Shown: positions 47,893-57,465 of the stretch, piece after piece | Numbering within the stretch: position 1 is the stretch's first letter | Layout: every line of letters begins with the position of its first letter | From: Chromatiaceae bacterium | Lineage (GTDB): Bacteria; Pseudomonadota; Gammaproteobacteria; Chromatiales; Chromatiaceae | Assembly: GCA_024235255.1 (NCBI GenBank) | Contig: JACKMT010000001.1 | Location: forward strand, 62,001 to 126,000 | Direction of reading: 5' to 3' | Length of the DNA stretch: 64,000 nt | The notes under the pieces: generated by a model | Database searches by the model: none | What the model was told of the DNA's origin: nothing | The model's input: only the letters and a program-made list of their open reading frames with translations | Translations under genes and position numbers: made by a program

Positions 47893-50466
47893 TTGTTAAA
47901 GACCTATCGTGAACATGTAGATTCCCGTGCTGCAGAGGGCATACCACCACTTCCACTGAATCCCGAGCAGGTTGCCGGACTGGTGGAACTGCTCAAGAGT
48001 CCTCCCCCCGGGGAAGAGGAGTTCCTGCTGGATCTCATCACCAACCGAGTGCCGGCCGGGGTTGACCAGGCAGCCTACGTTAAAGCAGCTTTTCTAGCCG
48101 ACCTGATGAGGGGCAACTGCAGTAGTCCACTGATCGACAAGGTCCATGCAGTGCAGCTGCTCGGCACCATGCTCGGGGGATATAACATTACGGCGTTAAT
48201 AGAAGCGCTGGACAACGAAGAGGTGGCCGCACAGGCTGTTGCAGCGCTCTCCCACACACTGCTTATGTTCGATGCCTTTCACGATGTTAAGGCTAAAGCC
48301 GAAGCGGGTAATGTGCACGCAGGGAAAGTGATGCAGTCATGGGCGGATGCAGATTGGTTCACCTCCAGAGAGGGTGTGCCGGACAAAATAACTGTCACTG
48401 TATTTAAGGTGCCGGGTGAAACCAATACCGATGATCTCTCCCCCGCACCGGATGCCTGGTCAAGGCCGGATATCCCGCTGCATGCCAAAGCCATGCTGAA
48501 AAATCCTCGTCCAGGCATGGAGGGTGATCCACTGGCAACTATTGCTGCCCTAAAAGAGAAGGGAAACCCGGTCGCATATGTCGGCGACGTGGTGGGAACC
48601 GGTTCATCGCGCAAGTCGGCGACCAACTCTGTGCTTTGGCATATGGGGACCGATATCCCATTCATACCCAACAAAAGGGCAGGGGGGTACTGTCTCGGTA
48701 ACAATATTGCCCCGATCTTTTTCAACACCATGGAAGATGCGGGTGCACTTCCCATCGAGTGCGACGTTTCCAAGATGAATACCGGCGACGTAATTGACAT
48801 CTATCCGCACGAAGGTGTGATTCGCGATCATCAGAGCGGTGCAGAGGTCTCGAAGTTCCAGCTTAAAACCAACGTACTACTGGACGAAGTGCGCGCCGGC
48901 GGTCGCATTCCACTGATTATCGGCCGCGGTCTGACCGCACGTGCGAGAGAAGCACTCAGCCTGCCCCCTTCGGACCTGTTCGCACTGCCGCTGCCGCCGA
49001 AGGAGAGCAGCAAGGGTTATTCACTCGCTCAGAAAATCATGGGTAAAGCCTGTGGTGTGGCGGGTATACGGCCGGGAACCTATTGTGAGCCGATGATGAC
49101 GACGGTCGGCTCTCAGGATACCACGGGTCCAATGACCCGGGATGAGCTGAAGGATCTTGCCTGTCTTGGCTTTTCCGCCGACCTGGTGATGCAGTCGTTC
49201 TGTCATACCGCGGCCTATCCGAAACCGGTGGATATCAATACCCAGCACACGTTGCCGGACTTTATCTCTTCCCGGGGAGGCGTATCGTTGCGGCCCGGTG
49301 ACGGCATCATTCACTCCTGGCTCAACCGCATGTTGTTGCCCGACACCGTCGGCACCGGTGGTGATTCCCATACCCGGTTCCCAATAGGTATCTCTTTTCC
49401 GGCTGGATCTGGCCTGGTGGCGTTCGCTGCTGCCACCGGTGTGATGCCGCTGGATATGCCGGAATCGGTTTTGGTACGGTTCAGCGGCCATATGCAACCC
49501 GGCGTCACCCTGCGCGATCTCGTCAATGCCATTCCCTATCAGGCGATTCAGGATGGTTTGCTGACGGTTGCGAAAGAGGGCAAGAAAAACATATTCTCAG
49601 GACGCATCATAGAAATAGAAGGATTGCCTGATCTCAAAGCCGAGCAGGCCTTTGAGCTCTCCGATGCGACCGCCGAGCGTTCTGCCGCCGGCTGCTCCAT
49701 CAAGCTTAACAAGGAGCCGGTGATTGAATACTTGCGCTCCAACGTCACACTGCTCAAGTCGATGATTGCCGGTGGCTATAAAGACGCGCGTTCACTGGAA
49801 CGCCGCATCGCCAGCATGGAGAGGTGGCTGGCTGATCCGCAGCTGCTCGAAGCGGACGCGGATGCTGAATATGCGGCAACGATCGAGATTGATCTAAACA
49901 GTATCAAAGAGCCGATTGTCGCCTGTCCCAATGATCCGGACGATGTAAAAATGCTTTCGGAGGTGTCGGGAAAAAATATCGATGAGGTATTCATCGGTTC
50001 CTGCATGACCAATATCGGCCATTACCGGGCGGCAGGTAAGGTGCTGGAAGCTGTTACCAGTCTCCCGACCAAGCTGTGGATTTGTCCCCCCACCAGAATG
50101 GATGAACATCAGTTGATGGAGGAGGGGTACTACAGTATTTTCGGACGCGCTGGTGCGCGCACCGAGATGCCGGGCTGTTCGCTCTGCATGGGTAACCAGG
50201 CACGGGTCAGAGATGGCGCCACGGTGATGTCCACATCTACCCGAAATTTCCCCAACCGATTAGGCAACGGGGCGAATGTCTATCTTGGTTCCGCGGAATT
50301 GGCTGTTGTGTGTGCCACTATGGGCAGGATACCCACACAAGAGGAGTACCTGGCCCAGGTTGAGGGTGTTAATACCATGTCTGATGAGATCTACCGTTAT
50401 TTGAATTTTGATCAGATAGAGGAGTTTAAGAAAGCAGCTGCGGAGGTGGTGGTTAATTTCGGCTAA
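47893..50466 (+). CDS. acnB: Bifunctional aconitate hydratase 2 / 2-methylisocitrate dehydratase
   Basis: An 857-residue [4Fe-4S] enzyme of the TCA cycle that isomerises citrate to isocitrate. It aligns with E. coli AcnB from the first residues (M-L-x-x-Y-R-x-H-V, then A-A-E-G-I). The cluster cysteines lie in G-S-C-M-T-N-I-G-H and G-C-S-L-C-M-G-N-Q near residues 700-770. The swivelling domain with T-G-E-T-N-T-D-D-L-S-P is near residue 180, an order special to AcnB. The start codon is TTG at 47893, supported by GGAGGG eight bases upstream and by homology. A terminator follows. Confidence 0.97.
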   Translation: MLKTYREHVDSRAAEGIPPLPLNPEQVAGLVELLKSPPPGEEEFLLDLITNRVPAGVDQAAYVKAAFLADLMRGNCSSPLIDKVHAVQLLGTMLGGYNITALIEALDNEEVAAQAVAALSHTLLMFDAFHDVKAKAEAGNVHAGKVMQSWADADWFTSREGVPDKITVTVFKVPGETNTDDLSPAPDAWSRPDIPLHAKAMLKNPRPGMEGDPLATIAALKEKGNPVAYVGDVVGTGSSRKSATNSVLWHMGTDIPFIPNKRAGGYCLGNNIAPIFFNTMEDAGALPIECDVSKMNTGDVIDIYPHEGVIRDHQSGAEVSKFQLKTNVLLDEVRAGGRIPLIIGRGLTARAREALSLPPSDLFALPLPPKESSKGYSLAQKIMGKACGVAGIRPGTYCEPMMTTVGSQDTTGPMTRDELKDLACLGFSADLVMQSFCHTAAYPKPVDINTQHTLPDFISSRGGVSLRPGDGIIHSWLNRMLLPDTVGTGGDSHTRFPIGISFPAGSGLVAFAAATGVMPLDMPESVLVRFSGHMQPGVTLRDLVNAIPYQAIQDGLLTVAKEGKKNIFSGRIIEIEGLPDLKAEQAFELSDATAERSAAGCSIKLNKEPVIEYLRSNVTLLKSMIAGGYKDARSLERRIASMERWLADPQLLEADADAEYAATIEIDLNSIKEPIVACPNDPDDVKMLSEVSGKNIDEVFIGSCMTNIGHYRAAGKVLEAVTSLPTKLWICPPTRMDEHQLMEEGYYSIFGRAGARTEMPGCSLCMGNQARVRDGATVMSTSTRNFPNRLGNGANVYLGSAELAVVCATMGRIPTQEEYLAQVEGVNTMSDEIYRYLNFDQIEEFKKAAAEVVVNFG

Positions 50467-50486
50467 GTATATATCACCTGCGTGCC

Positions 50487-50521
50487 AACCGGATTCCCTT
50501 GAAAAAGGGATCCGGTTTTTT
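50487..50521 (+). terminator. Intrinsic terminator after acnB
   Basis: AACCGGAT and ATCCGGTT pair, extended by CCCTT/AAGGG with one bulged T, and followed by a run of seven T residues. Confidence 0.9.
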
Positions 50522-50637
50522 ATTCTGCCTAAAAGGTCCCGTTTTCGTTTTAACCCTAATTTCAAGTTTGGCCAGCCGCTGCCGAAAATTGCTCTAACCA
50601 GATCACTCAATTAGTTTTGCATGAAGCAGGTCATCCT

Positions 50638-51501
50638 ATGGCATCGATTATCCCCAATTTCAAGAATCAGCTGGCGAACCGGTTTCTCGATGATCTTGAG
50701 AATGATCGCCTGATCCTGCCCAGTCTTCCTGATGTGGCTATGCGCGTAGCTCGAGTGCTCGATAATGGGGTAAGCGATGCGGAGTCTATTGCTGAAGTCA
50801 TACAAACCGATCCGGCGATAACCATAAAATTGATCAAAGCTGCCAACAGTGCAATGTACGGAAGATGCCTGCCGGTAGAGACCTGCGCTGCTGCAGTGGT
50901 ACGCCTAGGCTCGGCATTGACACACAAGCTGGTGCTCTCGCTCTCTATGCGGGAGCTGTTTACTTCGGAATCACCGTTGTTGCAAGCGCGAATGAAAGCA
51001 CTCTGGAAGCACAGTACGGAGATTGGCGCGCTCTGTTTCGTCCTGGCCAGGCGCAATACAAGGTTTAATCCTGAACAGGCTATGCTTATCGGATTGCTGC
51101 ATGATATCGGAGTAGTTGCGGTACTCAACTACATCGACAAATTTCCGGTGGAGGTTACCCAGCCGGAAATCATCGATGATGCTGTGAAAAGCTTGCGTGC
51201 ACGCACCAGCAGTATGATCCTGGAAAAGTGGCGATTTCCTGCTGAATTTACCGTTGCTGCGTTCGAAGCAGAAGATTGGATGAGAGATACCGGTGGCATA
51301 CCAGACTATTGTGACCTGTTGGTCACCGCCCAACTGCACAGCTTTTTGGGTACTGAAAAGGCGAAATTGCTTCCAATGATCAGTGAAACAACAGCTTATG
51401 TGCGGCTTGATCTGGGCGATCTGATGCCCGATTCCAGCCTGAAGTTCCGGGAAGAGGAGCGTGAGAAAATCTCTCAAGCAGAGGCTTTACTTAATATTTG
51501 A
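50638..51501 (+). CDS. HDOD-domain signalling protein
   Basis: A 287-residue protein whose residues 20-215 form an HDOD domain, a degenerate HD phosphohydrolase fold: L-P-S-L-P-D-V-A-M-R-V, I-Q-T-D-P-A-I-T-I-K-L-I-K-A-A-N-S, L-L-H-D-I-G-V-V-A-V. Such proteins act in signalling and stress regulation without a known enzymatic activity. The start is ATG 50638; an in-frame TTG seven codons upstream is less likely. It follows acnB behind a terminator, so it has its own promoter. Confidence 0.9.
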   Translation: MASIIPNFKNQLANRFLDDLENDRLILPSLPDVAMRVARVLDNGVSDAESIAEVIQTDPAITIKLIKAANSAMYGRCLPVETCAAAVVRLGSALTHKLVLSLSMRELFTSESPLLQARMKALWKHSTEIGALCFVLARRNTRFNPEQAMLIGLLHDIGVVAVLNYIDKFPVEVTQPEIIDDAVKSLRARTSSMILEKWRFPAEFTVAAFEAEDWMRDTGGIPDYCDLLVTAQLHSFLGTEKAKLLPMISETTAYVRLDLGDLMPDSSLKFREEEREKISQAEALLNI

Positions 51502-51681
51502 GATTGTTAATTTTTGTCAACAATATTTACATATTGAGGTGTTAATCATAAAGCGATAGACGTAATATACTGAATACACTTAAAAAATAATAATGGTCTG
51601 ATATTTGCTTGTACCCAATATAAAATGGAACTTAAGATTCCAAGCTAGGATTTTAATTACTGTTTAGTACTGGGGAAAACA

Positions 51682-52146
51682 ATGCGCGTGTTTATCTGTT
51701 CACTGCCGGAATCGACCACAGAGCAGGAGATACGTCAATTTGTACTAACTGCCATCTGCTCACCTCTGCAACGCCTGTTGCGGCGCCATAATCGAATCAC
51801 TTCGCTCGAAATTATTGAAATCACGAATCTTAGTACGCACTCCACCGAGTATCACGCTATCGTTGAGTTCGAACAGCCTCAAATCGCAGAGTTAGCCATC
51901 AAGAAATTGAATGGCGGAAAATTGAAAAATCAGCCGATCAAGGTCAGGCAATATCAGACCCGCTCGACTTATCGTGATCGGCGCAGGCAAAATTCTGAGG
52001 TGCCCCTGCTCGCTATTCATAATCGGCGTAAAGCGGGAAGGCGCCGCCTAAATCTTTATCAGAGAACGGTCAGAGTTTCCGGATTCATGCAACCAGGAAA
52101 TAGCAGCCAGCCCTATGCTTTGGAGATGGAAAGCTCAGTTTCCTAA
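51682..52146 (+). CDS. RRM-type RNA-binding protein
   Basis: A 154-residue protein whose first 95 residues resemble an RNA-recognition motif: RNP2-like V-F-I-C-S-L, the helix T-E-Q-E-I-R-Q-F, RNP1-like Y-H-A-I-V-E-F and A-E-L-A-I-K-K-L-N-G-G. The RNP1 aromatic set is only partly kept. The C-terminal 55 residues are rich in Arg and Lys and may add nonspecific RNA contacts. Bacterial RRM proteins are usually about 90 residues, so the tail is unusual. The target RNA is unknown. Confidence 0.78.
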   Translation: MRVFICSLPESTTEQEIRQFVLTAICSPLQRLLRRHNRITSLEIIEITNLSTHSTEYHAIVEFEQPQIAELAIKKLNGGKLKNQPIKVRQYQTRSTYRDRRRQNSEVPLLAIHNRRKAGRRRLNLYQRTVRVSGFMQPGNSSQPYALEMESSVS

Positions 52147-52172
52147 AGCAATCTCAAATCTCTGTTTTGCGA

Positions 52173-52802
52173 TCAACCTGGTGCATTGATCTCTCTCATC
52201 AGCACTTGGGTAGTCTGAATTAGTCTGTTTCGACCGAGCAGCAGTTTCAGTCTACTGCCGCCGCATTGGCGCCAAAGCATCGCGGAGCGTATTCCTGCAA
52301 GCAGCAGCGAGCGTATTTTGTTGATATTCTCCGGGTTTTTCAGGTGGAGTGGATCTCCCTGAACCATTATCCGCGGCTTCAGCGTACTGATCGTTTCGGA
52401 ATAGATCTCCGCCATCCCCGCCAGGATATTCGGATGGAGCAATGAATAGTGCACGAGTCGTGCACTGCTGGTGTTTATCCCCGATGAGATTTTTTCCAGC
52501 ATTGCACTATTTCGCTCCAGTTTTCGCTCCAGATGGAGGAGTGATACGACGTATCTGGTGGTCTCTATTTTTCTGCTGCTGGTGCCTTGCAGTTGCTGTG
52601 CAACGATGCGCAGCCCGACGGCAACACCGGACAGGCCGTTGTAGACAGACTCAACCGAGTCGGCATCAATTTGAAAAAGGCTATGGATACTGGCCTCCGT
52701 GGCGTCACTATCCGCCATGCCTCTATGAGCTACCTGCGAGGCGAGTTCAGCGGCTTGAAAAACGCCCGCTAACGCAATACATCTCTCTCTTTCGCTCTTC
52801 AT
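52173..52802 (-). CDS. hflD: High-frequency lysogenisation protein HflD homologue
   Basis: A 209-residue inner-membrane-peripheral protein like E. coli HflD, with the opening A-L-A-G-V-F-Q-A-A-E-L-A-S-Q-V-A and the conserved Y-N-G-L-S-G-V-A-V-G-L. In E. coli it affects lambda CII stability; its normal role is not settled. It starts 21 bases after the mnmA stop, in the conserved mnmA-hflD order. Confidence 0.93.
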   Translation of the reverse strand: MKSERERCIALAGVFQAAELASQVAHRGMADSDATEASIHSLFQIDADSVESVYNGLSGVAVGLRIVAQQLQGTSSRKIETTRYVVSLLHLERKLERNSAMLEKISSGINTSSARLVHYSLLHPNILAGMAEIYSETISTLKPRIMVQGDPLHLKNPENINKIRSLLLAGIRSAMLWRQCGGSRLKLLLGRNRLIQTTQVLMREINAPG

Positions 52803-52823
52803 CGGTATTTAGGCCTGTTCACA

Positions 52824-53912
52824 TCATGCTGCTCGCTCGATAATACCACCACCGAGGCATGTATCCTGCAGATAAAATACTACTGATTGCCCTGGCGTAA
52901 CCGCACGCTGCGGCTGCTCGAATTCAACACGGCAGTGATCCTGATCCAGGAGGAGAACAGAACAGTTCTGCAACGGTTGGCGGTGTCTTATGCGCGCCTG
53001 GCATGTCAGAGGGGCTGGATTCGGTTTAGCGGAGATCCAGTGCAACCGGGAAGCTTCCAAGGTCTGCTTCATGAGCATGGGATGATCGTGCCCTTGGCCA
53101 ACCAGCAGTATATTGTTTGCGATATCCTTATCTACCACGAACCAGGGTGTGTCGTCGGCTTGCTGACAGCCGCCGATCCCAAGTCCTTTACGCTGTCCCA
53201 GGGTGTAATACATCAGTCCCAGATGCTCTCCCATGTATCTTCCCTCGGGTGTCTCCATGCGGCCGGGATTGGCGGGCAGGTACCGGCTTAAAAATGCCTG
53301 AAACCGCCTTTCGCCGATAAAACAGATACCGGTACTGTCTTTTTTGGCGTGATTGGGGAAGCCCGCCTGTTGTGCCAGACGGCGAACTTCGTGCTTGTCA
53401 ATATTTCCGAGCGGAAACCTGCTCAAGGCAAGCTGACGCCGATCCAGCATGTAGAGGAAGTAGGTTTGGTCCTTGTTCTCATCATGGGCCCGGCAGAGAT
53501 GGATGCCATCTGGTGCAACGCTTGTGCGGGCGTAATGGCCTGTTGCAATAGCATCCGCTCCCAAACTCAACGCATGCTCCAGAAAGGCGCTGAATTTAAT
53601 TTCACGATTACACAGCACATCCGGATTCGGCGTTCTTCCAGACCGATACTCTGCCAGAAAAAATTCAAATACCCTGTCCCAATATTCACTCGAGAAATTT
53701 ACTGTGTGCAGTCGTATGCCGAGATGGTCCGCCACTGCTTGGGCGTCTGCCAGATCTTCGGCCGCTGCGCAGTAATCTCCGTTATCGTCTTCCTCCCAGT
53801 TTTTCATGAAGAGGCCCTCGACGTTGATACCCTGCCGCTGCAGCAGCAATGCAGCCACTGCCGAGTCTACACCCCCGGAGAGCCCGACAATGATTTTTTC
53901 CGGATCATTCAT
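52824..53912 (-). CDS. mnmA: tRNA-specific 2-thiouridylase
   Basis: A 362-residue enzyme that puts sulfur on U34 of tRNA for Glu, Gln and Lys, receiving persulfide through the Tus relay. The PP-loop G-L-S-G-G-V-D-S-A is at 10-18. The two catalytic cysteines are Cys101 (P-D-V-L-C-N-R-E-I-K-F) and Cys197 (T-G-I-C-F-I-G-E-R). Length and order are standard. It is followed by hflD. Confidence 0.98.
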   Translation of the reverse strand: MNDPEKIIVGLSGGVDSAVAALLLQRQGINVEGLFMKNWEEDDNGDYCAAAEDLADAQAVADHLGIRLHTVNFSSEYWDRVFEFFLAEYRSGRTPNPDVLCNREIKFSAFLEHALSLGADAIATGHYARTSVAPDGIHLCRAHDENKDQTYFLYMLDRRQLALSRFPLGNIDKHEVRRLAQQAGFPNHAKKDSTGICFIGERRFQAFLSRYLPANPGRMETPEGRYMGEHLGLMYYTLGQRKGLGIGGCQQADDTPWFVVDKDIANNILLVGQGHDHPMLMKQTLEASRLHWISAKPNPAPLTCQARIRHRQPLQNCSVLLLDQDHCRVEFEQPQRAVTPGQSVVFYLQDTCLGGGIIERAA

Positions 53913-54054
53913 ATTTCAATTTGGTACAAGGAAAGCTGGCAATCGGTCACGTGCTCCGCTGCTGGATCTATTCCGGATAGGCCGGCGCAATAGGTGTGAT
54001 GAACAGGATTTTACCTGAAAAATGGACCGCGGAGGGTGAATCGGTTGTTGCTGC

Positions 54055-54594
54055 CTAAAGATTGATTACCTGCCATGTTCCGGGCTGTAAATCGCCGAGA
54101 CACCAGTTGGCGATACGCTGCCGTACCAGTCGAAGAGTGGGATGCCCAATGGCTGCGGTCATACGCCTGATTTGACGGTTTCTCCCTTCCCTGATACTGA
54201 TTTCCAGCCACTGCGTCGGTATATTTGCACGGTGACGAATTGGTGGAGTGCGCGACCAGAGTGAAGGCTCATCGATTAATAGGACTTTTGCCGGTAGCGT
54301 AGGACCATCGTTTAGTTCAAGCCCAGCTCGCAACTGCTGCAGCACCGAGTCGTGCGGCACCCTTTCTACCTGAACCCAGTAAGTTTTCCACTGTTTGAAG
54401 CGTGGATTCGTCAGCTGTTGCTGTAGTTTACCGTCATCGGTCAGTAGCAGCAGTCCCTCGCTGTCACGGTCAAGTCTGCCTGCAGGATATACGTCTGCAA
54501 TGTCTATGTAGTCTGCTAGTGTCGCTCGGCTGCCGCTGTCACTGAATTGACTGAGCACGCCGTACGGTTTACAAAACAACACCAGACGTGCCAT
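54055..54594 (-). CDS. rluE: 23S rRNA pseudouridine synthase RluE-like
   Basis: A 179-residue pseudouridine synthase of the RsuA/RluBEF type. The catalytic Asp lies in G-R-L-D-R-D-S-E-G-L-L-L-L-T. The N-terminal S4 domain found in RluB and RsuA is missing, as in RluE. The C-terminal R-E-G-R-N-R-Q-I-R-R-M is conserved. E. coli RluE modifies U2457 of 23S rRNA. It is upstream of mnmA in the same direction, as in E. coli apart from the missing nudJ. Confidence 0.93.
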   Translation of the reverse strand: MARLVLFCKPYGVLSQFSDSGSRATLADYIDIADVYPAGRLDRDSEGLLLLTDDGKLQQQLTNPRFKQWKTYWVQVERVPHDSVLQQLRAGLELNDGPTLPAKVLLIDEPSLWSRTPPIRHRANIPTQWLEISIREGRNRQIRRMTAAIGHPTLRLVRQRIANWCLGDLQPGTWQVINL

Positions 54595-54599
54595 CGATT

Positions 54600-55472
54600 T
54601 CAGGCAATTATCACCCGGTTTCTGCCCTCTTGCTTCGCCCGATAAAGTGCCGCGTCGGCCCGTTCCAGCAGCAATTCCGTTGCATCGGGTTCTCCGCGCA
54701 AACTGCTTATCCCCAGACTGACCGTCAACTGAATATCCTTGCTCGGAAAGGGCTTCATGTTTTCCACCTCTTGCCTGATTCTTTCTGCCAGCAGCGCGCT
54801 GCCGTCAGAGCCGGTGCCGGAGAGTAGAATCATGAACTCCTCACCGCCGTAGCGAAAAAGCAGGTCACTGTCGCGAATGGTTTTCTGTACACACTGAGCG
54901 ACCGCGCGCAGCGCTTGATCACCATATAGGTGCCCATGATCATCGTTGACACGCTTAAAGTGATCAATATCCAACAGTACCACGGAAAGCGCACCACCAT
55001 GCCGTCTGGCAAGTTTTATTTCGCGTTGCATGGCGTCATCCATGGTGCTGCGGTTCTTTACCCCGGTCAACGGATCGATCATGGCAGTCTGCACGGCGCG
55101 ATGATAGAGCAACGCGTTGCGCAGCGGGTAAAGTAAGCCGGAGATGAGATTTTCGACGGTTTCCAGTTCGTTTTCGTCGAAAGGATAGAAACGAAAAAGC
55201 TTGATTTCACCGAGTGCTTCACCTGTAACGAGCAGCTGATACTGGCAGGAGTGATTGGTCAACGATCCGACCGATATGCTGATCTGAAGCTCCGGCAATT
55301 GATACGAGACGCCGTCAAATCTGACGAAACCCGACAACTCTTTGGCAAACAGGTTGATCAATTCGCTGGTCTCAAGCGTTGTCTGGAGCACACCGGTCAG
55401 CGCCAGCACCTTGGAGGCGAAACGCTGTTGAGACTCGGGATTGATTCTGGGGTGCGAGGGTTGAGTTGTCAT
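54600..55472 (-). CDS. Soluble diguanylate cyclase (GGDEF)
   Basis: A 290-residue protein. The N-terminal 120 residues form an unrecognised, possibly GAF-like domain. The GGDEF domain has D-P-L-T-G-V-K-N-R-S-T-M, G-G-E-E-F-M-I-L-L, and the inhibitory R-x-x-D (R-D-S-D) five residues before GGEEF. No membrane span is present. The start is ATG 55472, with AGGGAA upstream; an ATG 14 codons earlier has no ribosome site. The gene ends six bases before the rluE start, in the same direction. Confidence 0.93.
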   Translation of the reverse strand: MTTQPSHPRINPESQQRFASKVLALTGVLQTTLETSELINLFAKELSGFVRFDGVSYQLPELQISISVGSLTNHSCQYQLLVTGEALGEIKLFRFYPFDENELETVENLISGLLYPLRNALLYHRAVQTAMIDPLTGVKNRSTMDDAMQREIKLARRHGGALSVVLLDIDHFKRVNDDHGHLYGDQALRAVAQCVQKTIRDSDLLFRYGGEEFMILLSGTGSDGSALLAERIRQEVENMKPFPSKDIQLTVSLGISSLRGEPDATELLLERADAALYRAKQEGRNRVIIA

Positions 55473-55722
55473 TTTTTTTCGGTTCCCTGCAATACTATGA
55501 ATCCGGCTATTCATAACTTGGTAGCATCCAGTTGATTTAGTTGAATCAACTTATGCTATTATCGTGCCACAAAATAATAACCCAATAGAATCAGTGCTGT
55601 ATAGTAGCGAAAAACGCGAGTGACAAAAAGTCGGCGGACAACAATCGTCATATCAATTGAGGTTCAGCCAATTCTTTGTCGCCGATGAGCGCTGATCATA
55701 AAGGGCAATACCCGGTAGCGTT

Positions 55723-56499
55723 TTATCCTTTCACGCTGCGCATGTTACGGAAAACCTCGGAAGATTCATCCAGCGCTGCACCGGTGGTGCCCGCACTGTC
55801 CGGACCGAGTAGCCAAAGATAGTAGGCGGTCAGCTGCTCGGGTGGCTTCAAGCTTCCCGGATCCTCGCCCGGGTAAGCAATCGCCCGCAATCTTGTACGT
55901 GTGGGACCAGGTGCAAAACTGTTTACCCGGATATGATTCTCAGTGCCGAGCTCTTCAGCGATCACCTGCATCAGCCCCTCGATACCAAATTTTGAAACTG
56001 TATAAGCTCCCCAGAATGCTTTTGCTTTGCGTCCCACATGGTCAGACGTGAACAGCAGCGAAGCATCCTTGGCTTTGCGCAACAGCGGCAGGCATGCCTG
56101 GGTAAGTAAAAACGGCCCATTGAGATTGGTCTGCAGCACCTGAAACCAGGTTTGTGCATCGTAGTCGTCAATGCGGCTCAACAGACGCAGTTGCGCTGCG
56201 TTGTGCAGAAGGCCTTCAAGTGAGCCGAATTCTGCCTCCAGCTTGTCGGCCATTTCGAGATAGTCGTGTTCAGTTGCACCTTCCAGGTTCAAAGGATAGA
56301 TCGCCGGTTGAACCCCGCCTGCTGCTTCAATCTGGTCGTACACCGCTTCCAGTTTAGCCAGCGTCCGCCCGAGTAGCACGACAGTAGCGCCATGGGAAGC
56401 CAGCGCTTGGGAAACGGCGCGGCCGATTCCATCACCTGCACCGGTAACCAGGATGGTGCGTTCGGCAAGCAGATTTTTGGCTGGGGAGTAGTCGAGCAT
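55723..56499 (-). CDS. yciK: Short-chain dehydrogenase/reductase, YciK-like
   Basis: A 258-residue Rossmann-fold oxidoreductase. The cofactor motif T-G-A-G-D-G-I-G is at residues 19-26, the catalytic Tyr and Lys are in Y-T-V-S-K, and N-N/H-N-A-A is represented by H-N-A-A-Q. Similarity to YciK is strong throughout. The substrate is unknown. In Pseudomonas the gene follows mupP; here a phytoene-synthase-like gene lies between the two. Confidence 0.92.
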   Translation of the reverse strand: MLDYSPAKNLLAERTILVTGAGDGIGRAVSQALASHGATVVLLGRTLAKLEAVYDQIEAAGGVQPAIYPLNLEGATEHDYLEMADKLEAEFGSLEGLLHNAAQLRLLSRIDDYDAQTWFQVLQTNLNGPFLLTQACLPLLRKAKDASLLFTSDHVGRKAKAFWGAYTVSKFGIEGLMQVIAEELGTENHIRVNSFAPGPTRTRLRAIAYPGEDPGSLKPPEQLTAYYLWLLGPDSAGTTGAALDESSEVFRNMRSVKG

Positions 56500-56637
56500 G
56501 GCGTATTGCTTGTCCTGTTCCAGAACTTTGTCCGATTTTTGTAATTATACATTGCAGCGTCAAGATTGTTTTACCACTTGGGTTTCTTCCAAGCAGCAAT
56601 CGGCAAGTATCGGGTGATAAATTAAACAATGCTTGCG

Positions 56638-57465
56638 TCAACGGATACTCCGTTGGCAGCGCCAGGATATCCACAGCTTATGCAGCGGAGTGAGGCTGGT
56701 TCGCTGCTGGCGCAATTTGCGGTACCCGCTGCAATGAATGACATCCAATAAACGCTCGGCCATGGCAGCCAAGCCCAACACGGGCCCGAGACCATTGCGA
56801 CTGGGCAACTCCTGCAGCGTTTTTCGGTAGCGCTGTTGTTGCACGACCGTCATGGATGCGAGTAGCGCCTGCAATTTCCCTTCATCTTCAAGCAGTAGCT
56901 GTGAGGGTGAGAGGCGGTGCTGCTGCAAGCTATCGAACGGAATAAAGCGACGGTTGTGGCGTAAATCAAAGCCCAGATCCCGAACTACCTCGACCATACG
57001 CAGGAACGCCCCCAGTTCCCTGGCCGATTTTCGCTGTGAATCATCAGCGCCGCCGATAAGTGCATTCAGGTCGGCAAAGAGGGCGCCTGTCTGACGGCAG
57101 TGGGCTTCAAGGTCGGCATCGTTCTCAATGGAGATGACACCGATCTCCCGGCCTATTGCGTGGAAGAAAGGATCAAAATAGTCTTCTGGCAGTGTCTGCA
57201 GCAGTTGCAGCCGGCCCATAGATTTGGCAATCGGATGTTGTGCTTGCGATAACCGGCTCCGTTTTATCTCCTGTTGCCACCAGTTCAGCTTTTCGCTCGC
57301 CACGCCGGGATCGCTACAGGTCAACGGTATACTCCTCACGGTACGGTAGAAAGCATTTATCAGACTCAGCGATGACCGGTTGCGTGGAGGTGCAAAGCGA
57401 ATTGCATAAAATATGCTGGATCCGACCGGCGAGTGTTCATCTGGAAACGGGTGTGTGTCAGGCAT
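56638..57465 (-). CDS. Squalene/phytoene-synthase-family protein with altered first Asp motif
   Basis: A 275-residue protein of the trans-isoprenyl head-to-head condensing family. The second aspartate-rich motif is present (V-V-R-D-L-G-F-D-L, Asp163 and Asp167), followed by R-F-I-P-F-D as in the family. Where the first D-x-x-x-D should be, residues 44-52 read R-S-I-P-L-T-C-S-D, so the diphosphate/metal site is incomplete. The protein may therefore be non-catalytic, like the NDUFAF6 group. It overlaps the phosphatase gene by 8 bases, so it belongs to the ubiG operon. Confidence 0.82.
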   Translation of the reverse strand: MPDTHPFPDEHSPVGSSIFYAIRFAPPRNRSSLSLINAFYRTVRSIPLTCSDPGVASEKLNWWQQEIKRSRLSQAQHPIAKSMGRLQLLQTLPEDYFDPFFHAIGREIGVISIENDADLEAHCRQTGALFADLNALIGGADDSQRKSARELGAFLRMVEVVRDLGFDLRHNRRFIPFDSLQQHRLSPSQLLLEDEGKLQALLASMTVVQQQRYRKTLQELPSRNGLGPVLGLAAMAERLLDVIHCSGYRKLRQQRTSLTPLHKLWISWRCQRSIR

